From Sphingobacterium kitahiroshimense (GTDB taxonomy: Bacteria > Bacteroidota > Bacteroidia > Sphingobacteriales > Sphingobacteriaceae), in the NCBI RefSeq assembly GCF_025961315.1, contig NZ_JAOQNK010000001.1:2046001-2110000 (forward strand): a DNA stretch of 64,000 nt. Reading direction: 5' to 3'. This document shows positions 18,997 through 27,692 of the stretch, one piece after another (within the stretch, counting starts at the first letter, position 1; each line of letters starts with the position of its first letter). Under the pieces are notes generated by a model, which did no database searches, was not told where the DNA came from, and saw only the letters and a list, made by a program, of their open reading frames with translations. A program made the translations under genes and the position numbers.

Positions 18997-19620
18997 ATGT
19001 CACATCAAGTTCCAGAAGACGGCACTTTACTTCCGTTGATGGAAGAGTTCTATACAATTCAGGGAGAGGGATTTCACACAGGAAAAGCTGCATATTTTAT
19101 TCGATTGGGAGGATGTGATGTGGGGTGTCACTGGTGTGATGTTAAAGAAAGCTGGGATGCCACTTTACACCCGCTTACTTCTGCTGATCAGATTATTGAA
19201 AATGCAAAAAAATATCCTGCAAAGACAGTTGTCATCACTGGAGGAGAACCTTTAATCTACAATTTGGATTACTTAACAAGAGGTCTTCACGCAGCTGGAA
19301 TTCAAACTTTTATAGAGACATCTGGTGCCTATCCACTAAGTGGCGAATGGGATTGGATCTGTCTTTCTCCAAAGAAATTTAAAGCTCCAAGAAAAGATGT
19401 TTTAGAAGCTGCCGGTGAATTAAAAGTCATTGTTTTTAATAAAAGTGATTTTGAATGGGCTGAAGAACATTCTAAATTAGTAAACAACGACTGTAAATTA
19501 TATTTGCAACCTGAATGGTCCAAATATCCTGAAATGACCCCACTGATCATTGATCATGTCAAAGATAATCCTAAATGGAATATCTCACTTCAGACACATA
19601 AATATTTGAACATCCCTTAA
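18997..19620 (+). CDS. queE: 7-carboxy-7-deazaguanine synthase (radical SAM)
   Basis: Converts 6-carboxy-5,6,7,8-tetrahydropterin to 7-carboxy-7-deazaguanine in queuosine (preQ0) synthesis. The N-terminal substrate motif FYTIQGEGFHTG is followed by the radical-SAM cluster CDVGCHWCD (CX3CX2C, the usual QueE spacing) and the SAM motif TGGEPL. The 207-aa length is normal. It is a single-gene unit; queA, a later step of the pathway, is also in this window at 56-57 kb. queC, queD and tgt are not here. Confidence 0.95.
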   Translation: MSHQVPEDGTLLPLMEEFYTIQGEGFHTGKAAYFIRLGGCDVGCHWCDVKESWDATLHPLTSADQIIENAKKYPAKTVVITGGEPLIYNLDYLTRGLHAAGIQTFIETSGAYPLSGEWDWICLSPKKFKAPRKDVLEAAGELKVIVFNKSDFEWAEEHSKLVNNDCKLYLQPEWSKYPEMTPLIIDHVKDNPKWNISLQTHKYLNIP

Positions 19621-19646
19621 TCTAAATTTGGGATTAATAATAAAGC

Positions 19647-19677
19647 ATAAAGGCGATCAATGATCGCCTTTATTTTT
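19647..19677 (+). terminator. intrinsic terminator of queE
   Basis: Stem AGGCGAT/ATCGCCT with a 5-nt loop, followed by TTATTTTT. 27 nt after the queE stop. May also serve the convergent gene ending at 19698. Confidence 0.78.
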
Positions 19678-19697
19678 GAATGAATATTTTTTCGACT

Positions 19698-20948
19698 CTA
19701 TTTCAAGTACTTCTCATGAAAATCTGGAAGTGAATATTGTTGTACTTCGGAACTAATCTTCAAATCCTTAACCAGAATATTACCTTGCTCATCAGTATCA
19801 ATAAAATCTAAAGTAGGTTTCAGAACAATCTTCCCATTAAAATCCAATAAACCTTGCTTATTGTTTTCAGAAAATAGCAAATATGATCCTACAAAGTTGC
19901 TGATATTGCTTAAACCTCCAATAAGTGACACTCCTGAAGCATTAATGATACCATATCGATCTTCTATTGCATACACCATGTTCTCATCATTAACAGCATA
20001 AAGCACTTCAAAACCTACATGATTTATTTTTTTTGCTTCATCATCAATAATCCAAAACAAACTACTACTATCAGAAACTATTGCTCTTTGTTTATTCAAT
20101 ACATCGATTGAATAAAAATTTGCAGGCTCCACAATTGTTCCATCCGCTTTTTTAACCCCAAACAAATGTTCATCACCATATGCGGCATTCTGCTGTGAAA
20201 ACCATTTTAAAGGTGCTTTAAGTTCAAATGCATCTTGAAAAACACTTGCATCATCCAAGTTACTACCTTCATTTTCTGAAAGCTTAACAATTTTAACCTC
20301 ATGAGGTAATTCAAATTCCTTTAAGTCACTTAGCTTAGTCAAAGCTGAGACTTCAAAACCTAAAGAATTATGCACCTGATCATTTAATTTCAGAACTGCT
20401 CCTGGTACATTAATCAAAAAGGGCAAACTACTTAGATAATAACTCGGTAGATCCGGAGCATACCAAATTGTCATTGCAACTTCACCTAAATAAGGGTCCA
20501 CAACTTTCAACAATGCTTTTATACAGGAAACACCGTTGATGGTTTCTTTTTCGGACCCGTTTTCCAAGATAAGATAAGCATCTTTTGGATCAGTCGGATT
20601 CTTCAATAAGGGATAATCTGAAGACAGCACATCCTGTGAAAGTAGATCATCACCTTTTGTAAATGAATATTCCTGTTTTTTAGTTCGATCTGCAATCAGA
20701 ACGTGCCCTAGATTATCAACTGATTTAATCTTCGTAGGTGAGGTAAAAATCGTAACCTCTTGAGCAGTGGTTCCTCCTTTTAAAAATGGCTCATAGAAAT
20801 CTAACGCAAATTCAGGCACAGACTTTTCTAATTCTTCCACAGCGATCTGTCCTTTAAAACTCAATTTCATCTGCCATAGGTTATCCTGAGCTGTAGCAGA
20901 ATGGGATAACAGTATAGTAAGAAATACAACATGAACCAATTTTTTCAT
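19698..20948 (-). CDS. secreted GLPGLI-like / WG-repeat-like protein, function unknown
   Basis: A signal peptide (MKKLVHVVFLTILLSHSATA, then Gln-Asp) sends this 416-aa protein to the periplasm or surface. The first half has strands and the segment MTIWYAPDLPSYY, which resembles GLPGLI/DUF4412-type proteins of Bacteroidota. The second half has repeated units of the WG-repeat kind (YAIEDRYGIINASGVSLIG, KQGLLDFNGKIVLKP). Neither match is strong, so the fold is a guess and no function can be given. It is monocistronic on the minus strand, convergent with queE. Confidence 0.6.
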   Translation of the reverse strand: MKKLVHVVFLTILLSHSATAQDNLWQMKLSFKGQIAVEELEKSVPEFALDFYEPFLKGGTTAQEVTIFTSPTKIKSVDNLGHVLIADRTKKQEYSFTKGDDLLSQDVLSSDYPLLKNPTDPKDAYLILENGSEKETINGVSCIKALLKVVDPYLGEVAMTIWYAPDLPSYYLSSLPFLINVPGAVLKLNDQVHNSLGFEVSALTKLSDLKEFELPHEVKIVKLSENEGSNLDDASVFQDAFELKAPLKWFSQQNAAYGDEHLFGVKKADGTIVEPANFYSIDVLNKQRAIVSDSSSLFWIIDDEAKKINHVGFEVLYAVNDENMVYAIEDRYGIINASGVSLIGGLSNISNFVGSYLLFSENNKQGLLDFNGKIVLKPTLDFIDTDEQGNILVKDLKISSEVQQYSLPDFHEKYLK

Positions 20949-21147
20949 ACATTACAAATATAGCTCCTAAACAACAAAAGATAGACCAAAACGATCTATC
21001 TTTCACAATTAAAATTAATTTACTTTATTTCTCCACATTTTATTGTTTTAAATAAAATAGTGAACGATGGTTTACATATGCTGTTCTGCTAATTGCCTTA
21101 TTACAAAATAACATACCTAAAACCATTATTTCTCTATTAAAAGTTCT

Positions 21148-22221
21148 TTACAACGTTATTATACTTTTGGTTTTCACAGCTTGGTCACATGCAAAAGCAA
21201 TACGTAAACTATTCAAAGCATCTTCCGATTGCTTCTTTAAATCCAAATCCTCTACAATTGCTTTTTGAAAAAACAACTGTTCTCTGTTACAAAGATCTTG
21301 ATGTGTAGGTTCGTCTTCTAAATGAATCCATTCATCCGCTTTTAAAAATTCATTATTTACATCAATATCAGCATGATGTACACGAATTGATTCTGTTTTG
21401 GTATGTGCTTCCACCGAATCCGACACTCCTTCTCTGACAGCATGATTTGGCACAATAGATACCGCCCCTTTAGGGCCAAACACATCTTTAACAAAAAAAG
21501 CAGTTTGACTGACCATAGGTCCCCATCCTGCTTCATACCATCCTACAGAACCATCATCAAAATGTAACTGAAGCTGTCCATAATTATAATTCGTTTCGGG
21601 TATATCATTTGTCAATCGAGCTCCGATAGCGGAAACTCGAACAGGCTTAGCGTCTGTCATTTGACACATCACATCAATATAATGAACACCACAATCTACT
21701 ATTGGACTTAAACTATTCATTAAATTGCGGTGTACATCCCACATATAACCATGACTCTGCTGATTGAGATTCATACGCATGACCAAAGGTGTTCCCATCT
21801 TACGGCTAATTGCGATAAACTTTTTCCATGAAGGGTGATATCGTAAAATATATCCTACCACCAATTTTTTATTATACTTTATTGCTGCATCGATAACATT
21901 TTGAGCGCCTAGTACTGTATCTGCTAAAGGTTTTTCAAGAAAAACATGTGCTCCTGCCTCAAAAGATCTGATTGCATAATTTTCATGCGTATCGGGATAG
22001 GTTGAAATACAGACTGCATTTGGTTTTGTTTGCAGTAACGCCTCTTCAAAATCATCAAATTCAGGATAAGCTGCCTGAAGCGATTTATTCAATCTACTTT
22101 TACTTTCTCCCCTGGATACCAGCCCAACAATTTCAAAACCCGGTAAGTCATGATAGGCGCGGGCATGAGAGGCTCCCATGTTACCACACCCGACTACTAA
22201 TATCTTAATTCCTACGTCCAT
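21148..22221 (-). CDS. Gfo/Idh/MocA-family NAD(P)-dependent oxidoreductase (cytoplasmic)
   Basis: Rossmann-fold sugar or inositol dehydrogenase-like enzyme. The N-terminal dinucleotide motif is VVGCGNMGASHARAY. EKPLADT carries the EKP signature, with Lys a likely catalytic residue, and DCGVHYIDVM carries the helix with the catalytic His. There is no signal peptide, and the 357-aa length is usual. It begins 2 nt after the stop of the Tat-exported homologue upstream, so the two are co-transcribed and probably act on related sugar substrates in different compartments. The substrate is unknown. Confidence 0.88.
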   Translation of the reverse strand: MDVGIKILVVGCGNMGASHARAYHDLPGFEIVGLVSRGESKSRLNKSLQAAYPEFDDFEEALLQTKPNAVCISTYPDTHENYAIRSFEAGAHVFLEKPLADTVLGAQNVIDAAIKYNKKLVVGYILRYHPSWKKFIAISRKMGTPLVMRMNLNQQSHGYMWDVHRNLMNSLSPIVDCGVHYIDVMCQMTDAKPVRVSAIGARLTNDIPETNYNYGQLQLHFDDGSVGWYEAGWGPMVSQTAFFVKDVFGPKGAVSIVPNHAVREGVSDSVEAHTKTESIRVHHADIDVNNEFLKADEWIHLEDEPTHQDLCNREQLFFQKAIVEDLDLKKQSEDALNSLRIAFACDQAVKTKSIITL

Positions 22222-22223
22222 AC

Positions 22224-23513
22224 CTAAACAAATGGTGTTTTTCCCGGCTGAGGAATCCCGCGATTATCAGCTTGCATTTTCCAATCATATTCTAATGAAG
22301 TAGGGCCTAAAACTTCTGTCGATTGCATAATCTGATCATACGTAATCGCTTTCCCCGTATAAGCGGCCGTTCGAGACCAAATTGCAAGTAGGGTACTATT
22401 CGCAAGGTGTGGTCCATCGTTAATCACTTTTTTATCACGGATGGCTGCGAAAAGTTCATCATGCTGGGTTTGATACATATTATTGTTCCGTCCAGTAAAC
22501 TTCCACGCTTTGTCACCATAAATCTCGAAGTTTGAAGGAATATTTAAGTTTGCACGACCGTTCTTTCCTATGACGTCCACTGAATTTCGGGAATCAGTTC
22601 CATTTTGTTGACGACAAGAATGAAAGGCCTTTAATCCATTTCCATAATCAAATTCAATAGACATATGATCATAAACGTTGCCGAATTTATCCAACTCTCG
22701 GGACTGTCTTCCTCCAGTTGCAATAATAGTCTTAGGAACAATATCTCCTAATGCCCAAGACATCATATCAACACTATGTATAGCTTGCTCGACAATTAGA
22801 TCGCCAGAATATCTTTGGAAATAGAACCAATTACGTAACTGATACTCTAAATCTGACCAACCGGCCTGTCTTTCCTTATGACTTAACTCTCCTCCAAATC
22901 TAAAAGTAGAAACAGATTGTATATCACCAATATCACCTTGTTTTATCCTTTGAAAGATTTCACGGTTTGGTGTTGCATACCGAAAACAGAAACCACTTAC
23001 CAAACAGAGATTCTTTTCTTTAGCAATCTTTACGCTTTCAAAAACTCTTTTCAAGTTTGGAATATCTACTGCAACAGGTTTTTCGCAAAAGATGTGCTTT
23101 CCTTTTTTGACGGCCTCTTCCAAATGATCTGGTCTAAAGTTTGGTGGAGAACAAAGTAAAACCACATCCACATCGGTATTCATCAATTTTTGAAATCCTA
23201 AAAATCCTAAAAAGATGTTTTTGCTATCGACCTTTACTTGATCATTTGATATCTGTCTTAATGAATCTAAACATAGGTCTACTTGATCTTGGAAGATATC
23301 TGCAACAGCGGTAATGACGACATTTGGATCTGCGCGCAATGCTTGAGAAGCGGCCCCTGTCCCCCTACCGCCACAGCCTACAAGTCCGATCTTAATTTTC
23401 TTTGGAGCACTGTTTGCATACAAATTAAGGCTTGATGCAGCCAGAGCAGTCCCCAGAACTACGGTATTTGTTTTCTTTAGAAAAGAACGGCGATTTAGAT
23501 TTTCTAAATTCAT
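22224..23513 (-). CDS. Gfo/Idh/MocA-family oxidoreductase with twin-arginine signal
   Basis: The N-terminus NRRSFLKKTN followed by a hydrophobic stretch is a Tat signal, so a folded, cofactor-loaded enzyme is exported to the periplasm or membrane. The Rossmann motif is GLVGCGGRGTGAASQAL, the EKP motif is in FCEKPVAVDIPN, and the catalytic-region His is in EQAIHSVDMMSWALGD. The 429-aa length is typical of exported Bacteroidota members. First gene of a two-gene operon with the cytoplasmic homologue. Exported members of this family often work on glycans, but the substrate here is not evident. Confidence 0.88.
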   Translation of the reverse strand: MNLENLNRRSFLKKTNTVVLGTALAASSLNLYANSAPKKIKIGLVGCGGRGTGAASQALRADPNVVITAVADIFQDQVDLCLDSLRQISNDQVKVDSKNIFLGFLGFQKLMNTDVDVVLLCSPPNFRPDHLEEAVKKGKHIFCEKPVAVDIPNLKRVFESVKIAKEKNLCLVSGFCFRYATPNREIFQRIKQGDIGDIQSVSTFRFGGELSHKERQAGWSDLEYQLRNWFYFQRYSGDLIVEQAIHSVDMMSWALGDIVPKTIIATGGRQSRELDKFGNVYDHMSIEFDYGNGLKAFHSCRQQNGTDSRNSVDVIGKNGRANLNIPSNFEIYGDKAWKFTGRNNNMYQTQHDELFAAIRDKKVINDGPHLANSTLLAIWSRTAAYTGKAITYDQIMQSTEVLGPTSLEYDWKMQADNRGIPQPGKTPFV

Positions 23514-23799
23514 ATTTTAGCTTATTATTTTCGATTGTACAAGTCCCTATTCTTCTTACAGACATCGAGAATTTAAAATTAATATTAAATTTTATACTAA
23601 AAAAGTATAAATAGCTTCCAAATGTAATAATGTTGTGCATCATAACAACATCACGCAAAAAGAAGCTTGAAGCATACTCTAACGTAATTTCTATCGCATA
23701 TTAAATATTTTAGTAAGGTGAAAAATGTTTAATTTCAATGCAGAAATGTCATATTTACGCTATCTCTATTTTATTTTTATCAATTAATAGCTATTTAAA

Positions 23800-23830
23800 T
23801 TTGATTTCTATTAACAAAATACTATTTTTG
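23800..23830 (+). promoter_or_regulatory. promoter of the his leader/hisGD operon
   Basis: TTTG (23800-23803), a 19-nt spacer, then TATTTTTG (23823-23830): both boxes of the Bacteroidota primary-sigma promoter at normal spacing. The predicted transcript starts around 23835-23838, just before the leader peptide ATG at 23850. Confidence 0.75.
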
Positions 23831-23849
23831 ACACATTATTAATACAAAC

Positions 23850-23909
23850 ATGATTTTTGCTCACGGACATCACTTTCATATGCATCATCGCCATTGCGGC
23901 GATATGTAA
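23850..23909 (+). CDS. hisL: histidine operon leader peptide
   Basis: A 19-codon ORF, MIFAHGHHFHMHHRHCGDM then TAA, with seven His codons, five of them among residues 7-13. It sits about 14 nt downstream of a complete promoter and 82 nt before hisG, and is followed by a T-rich hairpin. This is the organisation of a ribosome-mediated attenuator: scarce charged tRNA-His stalls the ribosome in the His run and changes the downstream fold. The peptide itself needs no function. The His richness, position and hairpins are seen directly; the mechanism is inferred from enterobacterial his leaders. Confidence 0.85.
   Translation: MIFAHGHHFHMHHRHCGDM
23887..23903 (+). promoter_or_regulatory. leader hairpin overlapping the last His codons
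   Basis: ATCGCC (23887-23892) pairs with GGCGAT (23898-23903) across a 5-nt loop. It overlaps the end of the leader ORF, where a pause hairpin is expected. CACTT (23871-23875) can also pair with AAGTG (23911-23915) around it. Confidence 0.5.
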
Positions 23910-23914
23910 TAAGT

Positions 23915-23939
23915 GTGTTTCTACGTGAAGCATTTTTTC
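23915..23939 (+). terminator. his attenuator (terminator hairpin)
   Basis: GTGTTTC (23915-23921) pairs with GAAGCAT (23927-23933), including two G-T pairs, and is followed by a run of T. The 3' arm CGTGA-AGCA can alternatively pair with TGCTCACG near 23858-23865 in the leader ORF, giving a possible switch. The stem is short, so folding should be tested. Confidence 0.55.
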
Positions 23940-23991
23940 CCTTGTGTTTGATTTCTATTTATTAATAATTTACAGCTAACATTATAAAGCT

Positions 23992-24843
23992 TTGAAAAAT
24001 CTTAAAATTGCTATCCAAAAATCGGGTAGATTAAACGAAAAATCAGTTCAATTACTTAAAAACTGTGGTCTCGACTTCGAAAATTATAAAAGTTCTTTAA
24101 TAACAACCGTTTCCAATTTCCCTCTTGAAATTCTTTTCCTTCGTGATGATGATATTCCAGGATATGTAGAGCAAGGAATTGCTGATCTCGGAATAGTTGG
24201 TGAAAATGTCATTGATGAAACTGAATCTGAAGTTAATTATCTACAACGTCTCGGTTTTGGAAAATGTACTTTAAAACTAGCTGTTCAAAAAGATAGTGAT
24301 ATTAAAGATTTAAGAGATCTTAATGGAAAATCTATTGCAACTTCTTATCCTGTTATTTTAAAGAAATTTTTAGATGAATACCGCATCGAGGCAGATATTC
24401 AGATGATATCAGGATCTGTTGAAATTGCACCTGGCTTAGGGTTGAGTGACGCTATATGTGATATTGTCTCTACGGGCGGAACCCTTAAAAATAATGGATT
24501 AAAACAGTTTGCCGATGTCCGTAAGTCTGAAGCAATTCTTATCGGTCGTCCAGGATTGGAGGATAACGAAATCTTAGCAGAACTTTTACAGCGAATCCAG
24601 TCGGTGTTAATGGCAAAAGAAACTAAGTACGTTGTTCTGAATGTTGAGAAAGTTAATTTACCTACTATAACAGGTCTTTTACATGGTGTAAAATCACCGA
24701 CTGTTGTTCCTTTAGCAGAAGAAGGTTGGGTTGCCGTTCATACCGTTATTTCAGAAGATGATTTCTGGGGTAAGATCAACAAGCTAAAGTCTGCAGGTGC
24801 CCAAGGAATTGTGGTCATGCCGATCGAAAAAATTATTATGTAG
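23992..24843 (+). CDS. hisG: ATP phosphoribosyltransferase, long form
   Basis: First step of histidine synthesis: ATP + PRPP to phosphoribosyl-ATP. The N-terminus is KNLKIAIQKSGRLNEKS, GIADLGIVGENVI follows, and the PRPP loop region is DIVSTGGTLKNNGLK. At 283 aa it is the long, hexameric, feedback-regulated form with a C-terminal ACT-like domain (about residues 205-283), needing no HisZ. The start is TTG at 23992; no ATG is near it. It lies behind the his leader and attenuator, so expression is likely tied to charged tRNA-His. Confidence 0.96.
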   Translation: MKNLKIAIQKSGRLNEKSVQLLKNCGLDFENYKSSLITTVSNFPLEILFLRDDDIPGYVEQGIADLGIVGENVIDETESEVNYLQRLGFGKCTLKLAVQKDSDIKDLRDLNGKSIATSYPVILKKFLDEYRIEADIQMISGSVEIAPGLGLSDAICDIVSTGGTLKNNGLKQFADVRKSEAILIGRPGLEDNEILAELLQRIQSVLMAKETKYVVLNVEKVNLPTITGLLHGVKSPTVVPLAEEGWVAVHTVISEDDFWGKINKLKSAGAQGIVVMPIEKIIM

Positions 24844-24847
24844 TTAA

Positions 24848-24864
24848 TAAGCGCACTGCGCTTA
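24848..24864 (+). other. hairpin in the hisG-hisD spacer
   Basis: TAAGCGC/GCGCTTA with a 3-nt loop in the 35-nt spacer. There is no T-run behind it, so it is more likely an mRNA stability or processing element than a terminator. Confidence 0.4.
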
Positions 24865-24878
24865 AAATAAAATTCATC

Positions 24879-26168
24879 ATGCTTAAAACTTTTGAATATG
24901 CTCAGTTAAATCCCATTGAATTACAGGAATTAACAACGCGTAATACTGATCCTTCGCATGCTATCCAAGATACTGTCTTAGATATTATACAAGAAGTTCG
25001 TCAAAATGGTGATAAAGCTTTGATTAGCTATGCACAACAATTTGACAAAGTTGAATTAGAAAAACTTTACCTTGATGCTAACGATATTGACGCACTGGCA
25101 TCAACGATTAATCGCGAACAACAAAGGGCTTTAGAAATTGCGTTCCAGAATATTCATAAATTCCACTCTTCACAAGTAAAGCGTGAGCGAGTTGTAGAGA
25201 CCACGATAGGTGTAAAATGCTGGCGGGAGAACCGTCCTATTGAAAAAGTCGGTCTTTATATACCGGGAGGCTCCGCTGTTCTACCAAGTACACTATTAAT
25301 GTTAGGTGTACCGGCGCGAATTGCGGGATGTAAAGAAATCATCGTTTGTTCTCCTCCCCAAAAAAGTGGAAAAATAAACGGTTTCGTAGCCTATTGTCTC
25401 AAATTATTAAAAATCGAACGCATTTACCTTGTCGGTGGTGCTCAAGCTATAGCGGCAATGGCTTTTGGATCGGAAACGATCCCTAAAGTTGATAAAATAT
25501 TTGGACCTGGCAATCAATTTGTGACAAAAGCAAAAAGCATTGTTCAAGGTATGGCCAATGTAAGTATCGACATGCCTGCTGGTCCATCTGAAGTTTTAGT
25601 AATTGCTGATGAAACTGCCACACCTGCTTATGTAGCTGCAGATCTATTAGCTCAAGCTGAACATGGTGCGGACAGTCAGGCTGTACTGGTAGCAACTTCC
25701 AAAGATATTATTGAAGCTGTAAATCTTGAATTAGAAAAGCAACTTGCTATTTTACCCCGTTTTGAATTAGCAAGCAAAGCAATCGAGAACTCCTATGCGG
25801 TGTTAGCAACTGATTTAAATGAGGCACTGGCGTTTAGTAATTATTATGCACCAGAACATCTGATCCTAGAAACCGATCAATGGGAACGTCTTGTTCGTCT
25901 TATTTTAAATGCAGGTTCTGTCTTTTTAGGACACTTAACGCCTGAAAGTGCGGGAGATTATGCTTCTGGAACAAACCATACTTTACCCACATCAGGATAT
26001 GCAAGATCCTATTCAGGTGTATCTGTAGATTCATTTGTAAAAAAGATTACTTTCCAACATATAAGTCCGGAAGGACTACTTAATATTGGTTCTACTGTGG
26101 AGATCTTAGCAGAATTAGAGGGACTTCATGCACATAAGAATGCTGTTACCATTCGAAAGGAAAATTAA
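24879..26168 (+). CDS. hisD: histidinol dehydrogenase
   Basis: Zinc enzyme that performs the last two oxidations, L-histidinol to L-histidine with two NAD+. Visible motifs are PGGSAVLPSTLLMLGVPA, FGPGNQFVTKAK, PAGPSEVLVIADETA and LAQAEHGADSQAVL (Gln and His zinc ligands). The C-terminal part has ESAGDYASGTNHTLPT, with the Asp and His of the active site. The 429-aa length is standard. It is second in the operon. A strong terminator follows directly, so hisC, hisB, hisH, hisA, hisF and hisIE are not co-transcribed here. Confidence 0.97.
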   Translation: MLKTFEYAQLNPIELQELTTRNTDPSHAIQDTVLDIIQEVRQNGDKALISYAQQFDKVELEKLYLDANDIDALASTINREQQRALEIAFQNIHKFHSSQVKRERVVETTIGVKCWRENRPIEKVGLYIPGGSAVLPSTLLMLGVPARIAGCKEIIVCSPPQKSGKINGFVAYCLKLLKIERIYLVGGAQAIAAMAFGSETIPKVDKIFGPGNQFVTKAKSIVQGMANVSIDMPAGPSEVLVIADETATPAYVAADLLAQAEHGADSQAVLVATSKDIIEAVNLELEKQLAILPRFELASKAIENSYAVLATDLNEALAFSNYYAPEHLILETDQWERLVRLILNAGSVFLGHLTPESAGDYASGTNHTLPTSGYARSYSGVSVDSFVKKITFQHISPEGLLNIGSTVEILAELEGLHAHKNAVTIRKEN

Positions 26169-26185
26169 AAATTTCAAATCAAAAG

Positions 26186-26220
26186 AAAAGCCTTTCAGAA
26201 TTTCTGAAAGGCTTTTTTAT
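26186..26220. terminator. terminator at the end of hisGD
   Basis: A perfect 15-bp inverted repeat (26186-26200 with 26202-26216) containing AAGCCTTTCAGAA, followed by TTTT, 17 nt after the hisD stop. Its symmetric A/T flanks could also stop the convergent lipoprotein gene. Confidence 0.88.
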
Positions 26221-26237
26221 TAAAATCTTATTTCGAT

Positions 26238-26726
26238 TTAGTTTTTCAATGCTTCACCAACTTTTTTGGCTTTGTCACCTACAGCTTTAGCTGCATCTTT
26301 AGTACCTTCAACTGCAGATTTTCCAGCTTTAGCTGTTGCGTCAGCAGCTTTATCGATAGCATGACCAGTTGCATGGGCGGCATCCTTAACGCCTTCTTCA
26401 ACATCTCCCGCTACTTTAGCAGTACCTGCAGTAATTTTTTCCCAAGCAGTTTTTGTCTCATCTACCGTTTTACGTGCAGCTTCTTCAGCTTTCTTATCTC
26501 CTTTTGCTATTGCAGCATCTAGATCTTTTTGAGCTTGCTCATATTTAGCTTTCGCATCAGCTGCAGCAACGTCTGCATGTTTATCTAAACTATCAAGAGA
26601 ATTATCTAACTTTTCTCCGACTGTGACTTCTCCATCACTATTTTTATCTTCTTTTGGCGTGTTATTACAAGCCGCAAAAGTTAATGAAACTCCTGCGAAT
26701 AATGCTAAAAATGCAACTTTTTTCAT
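26238..26726 (-). CDS. LEA-like Ala/Lys-rich lipoprotein
   Basis: The signal peptide ends in a lipobox (LTFAAC, Cys20), so this is a lipid-anchored envelope protein of about 140 mature residues. The mature part is Ala/Lys/Asp-rich and predicted to be a long amphipathic helix. The C-terminal half has loose 11-residue repeats (GVKDAAHATGHAIDKAADAT, AVEGTKDAAKAVGDKAKKV), like group 3 LEA and YtxH/apolipoprotein-type proteins. LEA proteins protect against drying and osmotic stress; a similar role is only inferred. It lies alone, just downstream of folD. Confidence 0.72.
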   Translation of the reverse strand: MKKVAFLALFAGVSLTFAACNNTPKEDKNSDGEVTVGEKLDNSLDSLDKHADVAAADAKAKYEQAQKDLDAAIAKGDKKAEEAARKTVDETKTAWEKITAGTAKVAGDVEEGVKDAAHATGHAIDKAADATAKAGKSAVEGTKDAAKAVGDKAKKVGEALKN

Positions 26727-26739
26727 TTCGTATATTTTT

Positions 26740-26760
26740 TTGGTTAACAGATTTAACCAA
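26740..26760. other. inverted repeat between folD and the LEA-like gene
   Basis: TTGGTTAA-CAGAT-TTAACCAA, a perfect 8-bp inverted repeat. It is 14 nt before the lipoprotein ATG and 17 nt after the folD stop. On the minus strand A residues follow it, so it is a poor terminator; it could be an operator or mRNA stabiliser. Confidence 0.4.
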
Positions 26761-26776
26761 ACAATATTTATGCCAA

Positions 26777-27664
26777 TTATGCTTTAGGATAAATTGTGCC
26801 TTTTGCCGCTTCTAGTGTATTCTTAAGTAATCCTACAATCGTCATCAAGCCCACTCCTCCAGGTACAGGAGTTATCCATGAAGCTTTAGGAGCGACTTGC
26901 TCAAAATCTACATCTCCATATAATTTAAAGCCAGATTTTGTTTCTGTTGAGTCTTCTCTATTAATACCTACATCAATTACAACTGCGCCATCCTTCACCA
27001 TATCTGCAGTAACAAAGTTTTTCTTCCCAATTGCAGCAACAATAATATCCGCACGTAAAACTTCTGTTTTAAGGTCTTTTGTACGACTATGTGTTAAGGT
27101 AACTGTGCAGTTACCTGGATTAGAGTTTCGTGCTAAAAGAATACTCATTGGTGAACCAACGATATTACTTCTACCTACCACCACTGCATGTTTACCTGCA
27201 GTTTCAATTTTATAATGATCCAGCATCAACATAATACCATAAGGTGTTGCTGGGATAAAGCAAGGAAGATTTCGTTGCATTCTGCCCAAATTGATGGGAT
27301 GAAAACCATCTACATCTTTTCGGTAATCTATTGCTTCAGTTATTTTATCGGGATCGATATGCTTTGGAAGTGGTAACTGCACGATCAAACCGTCAATATT
27401 TGCATCCGCATTTATTTCTTGAATTTTCGCGATCAATTGTTCTTCAGTCACATCAACATCGTAACGAATATTAGTAGATTCAAAACCTACCAATTCACAA
27501 TTACGCATTTTACTCGCCACATAAGTTTCACTACCTCCGTCGTTTCCAACTAGGATAGCCACTAAATGAGGTTTACGTCCAGCTTGCGCTGTAAAATCAG
27601 CTGTATCTTTTTTGATATCTTCTTTGATTTTAGCTGATACGAGTTTACCGTCTAATAAATTCAT
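26777..27664 (-). CDS. folD: bifunctional methylenetetrahydrofolate dehydrogenase / methenyltetrahydrofolate cyclohydrolase
   Basis: Interconverts 5,10-methylene-THF and 10-formyl-THF with NADP+ in one-carbon metabolism. Motifs are [14 protein letters not shown] (the catalytic Lys in YxxxK), [14 protein letters not shown], and the NADP-binding [16 protein letters not shown]. The C-terminal signature [19 protein letters not shown] is complete. The 295-aa length is normal. It lies 28 nt after lepA on the same strand, so the two may share a transcript. Confidence 0.97.
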   Translation of the reverse strand: MNLLDGKLVSAKIKEDIKKDTADFTAQAGRKPHLVAILVGNDGGSETYVASKMRNCELVGFESTNIRYDVDVTEEQLIAKIQEINADANIDGLIVQLPLPKHIDPDKITEAIDYRKDVDGFHPINLGRMQRNLPCFIPATPYGIMLMLDHYKIETAGKHAVVVGRSNIVGSPMSILLARNSNPGNCTVTLTHSRTKDLKTEVLRADIIVAAIGKKNFVTADMVKDGAVVIDVGINREDSTETKSGFKLYGDVDFEQVAPKASWITPVPGGVGLMTIVGLLKNTLEAAKGTIYPKA

Positions 27665-27692
27665 TTTTATAGGAATAGGATTTTTTAAGTTT

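Noticed and set aside
26740..26760. Inverted repeat as the folD terminator
   Set aside because: On the minus strand it is followed by A residues and not T, so intrinsic termination is unlikely; kept only as an inverted repeat.
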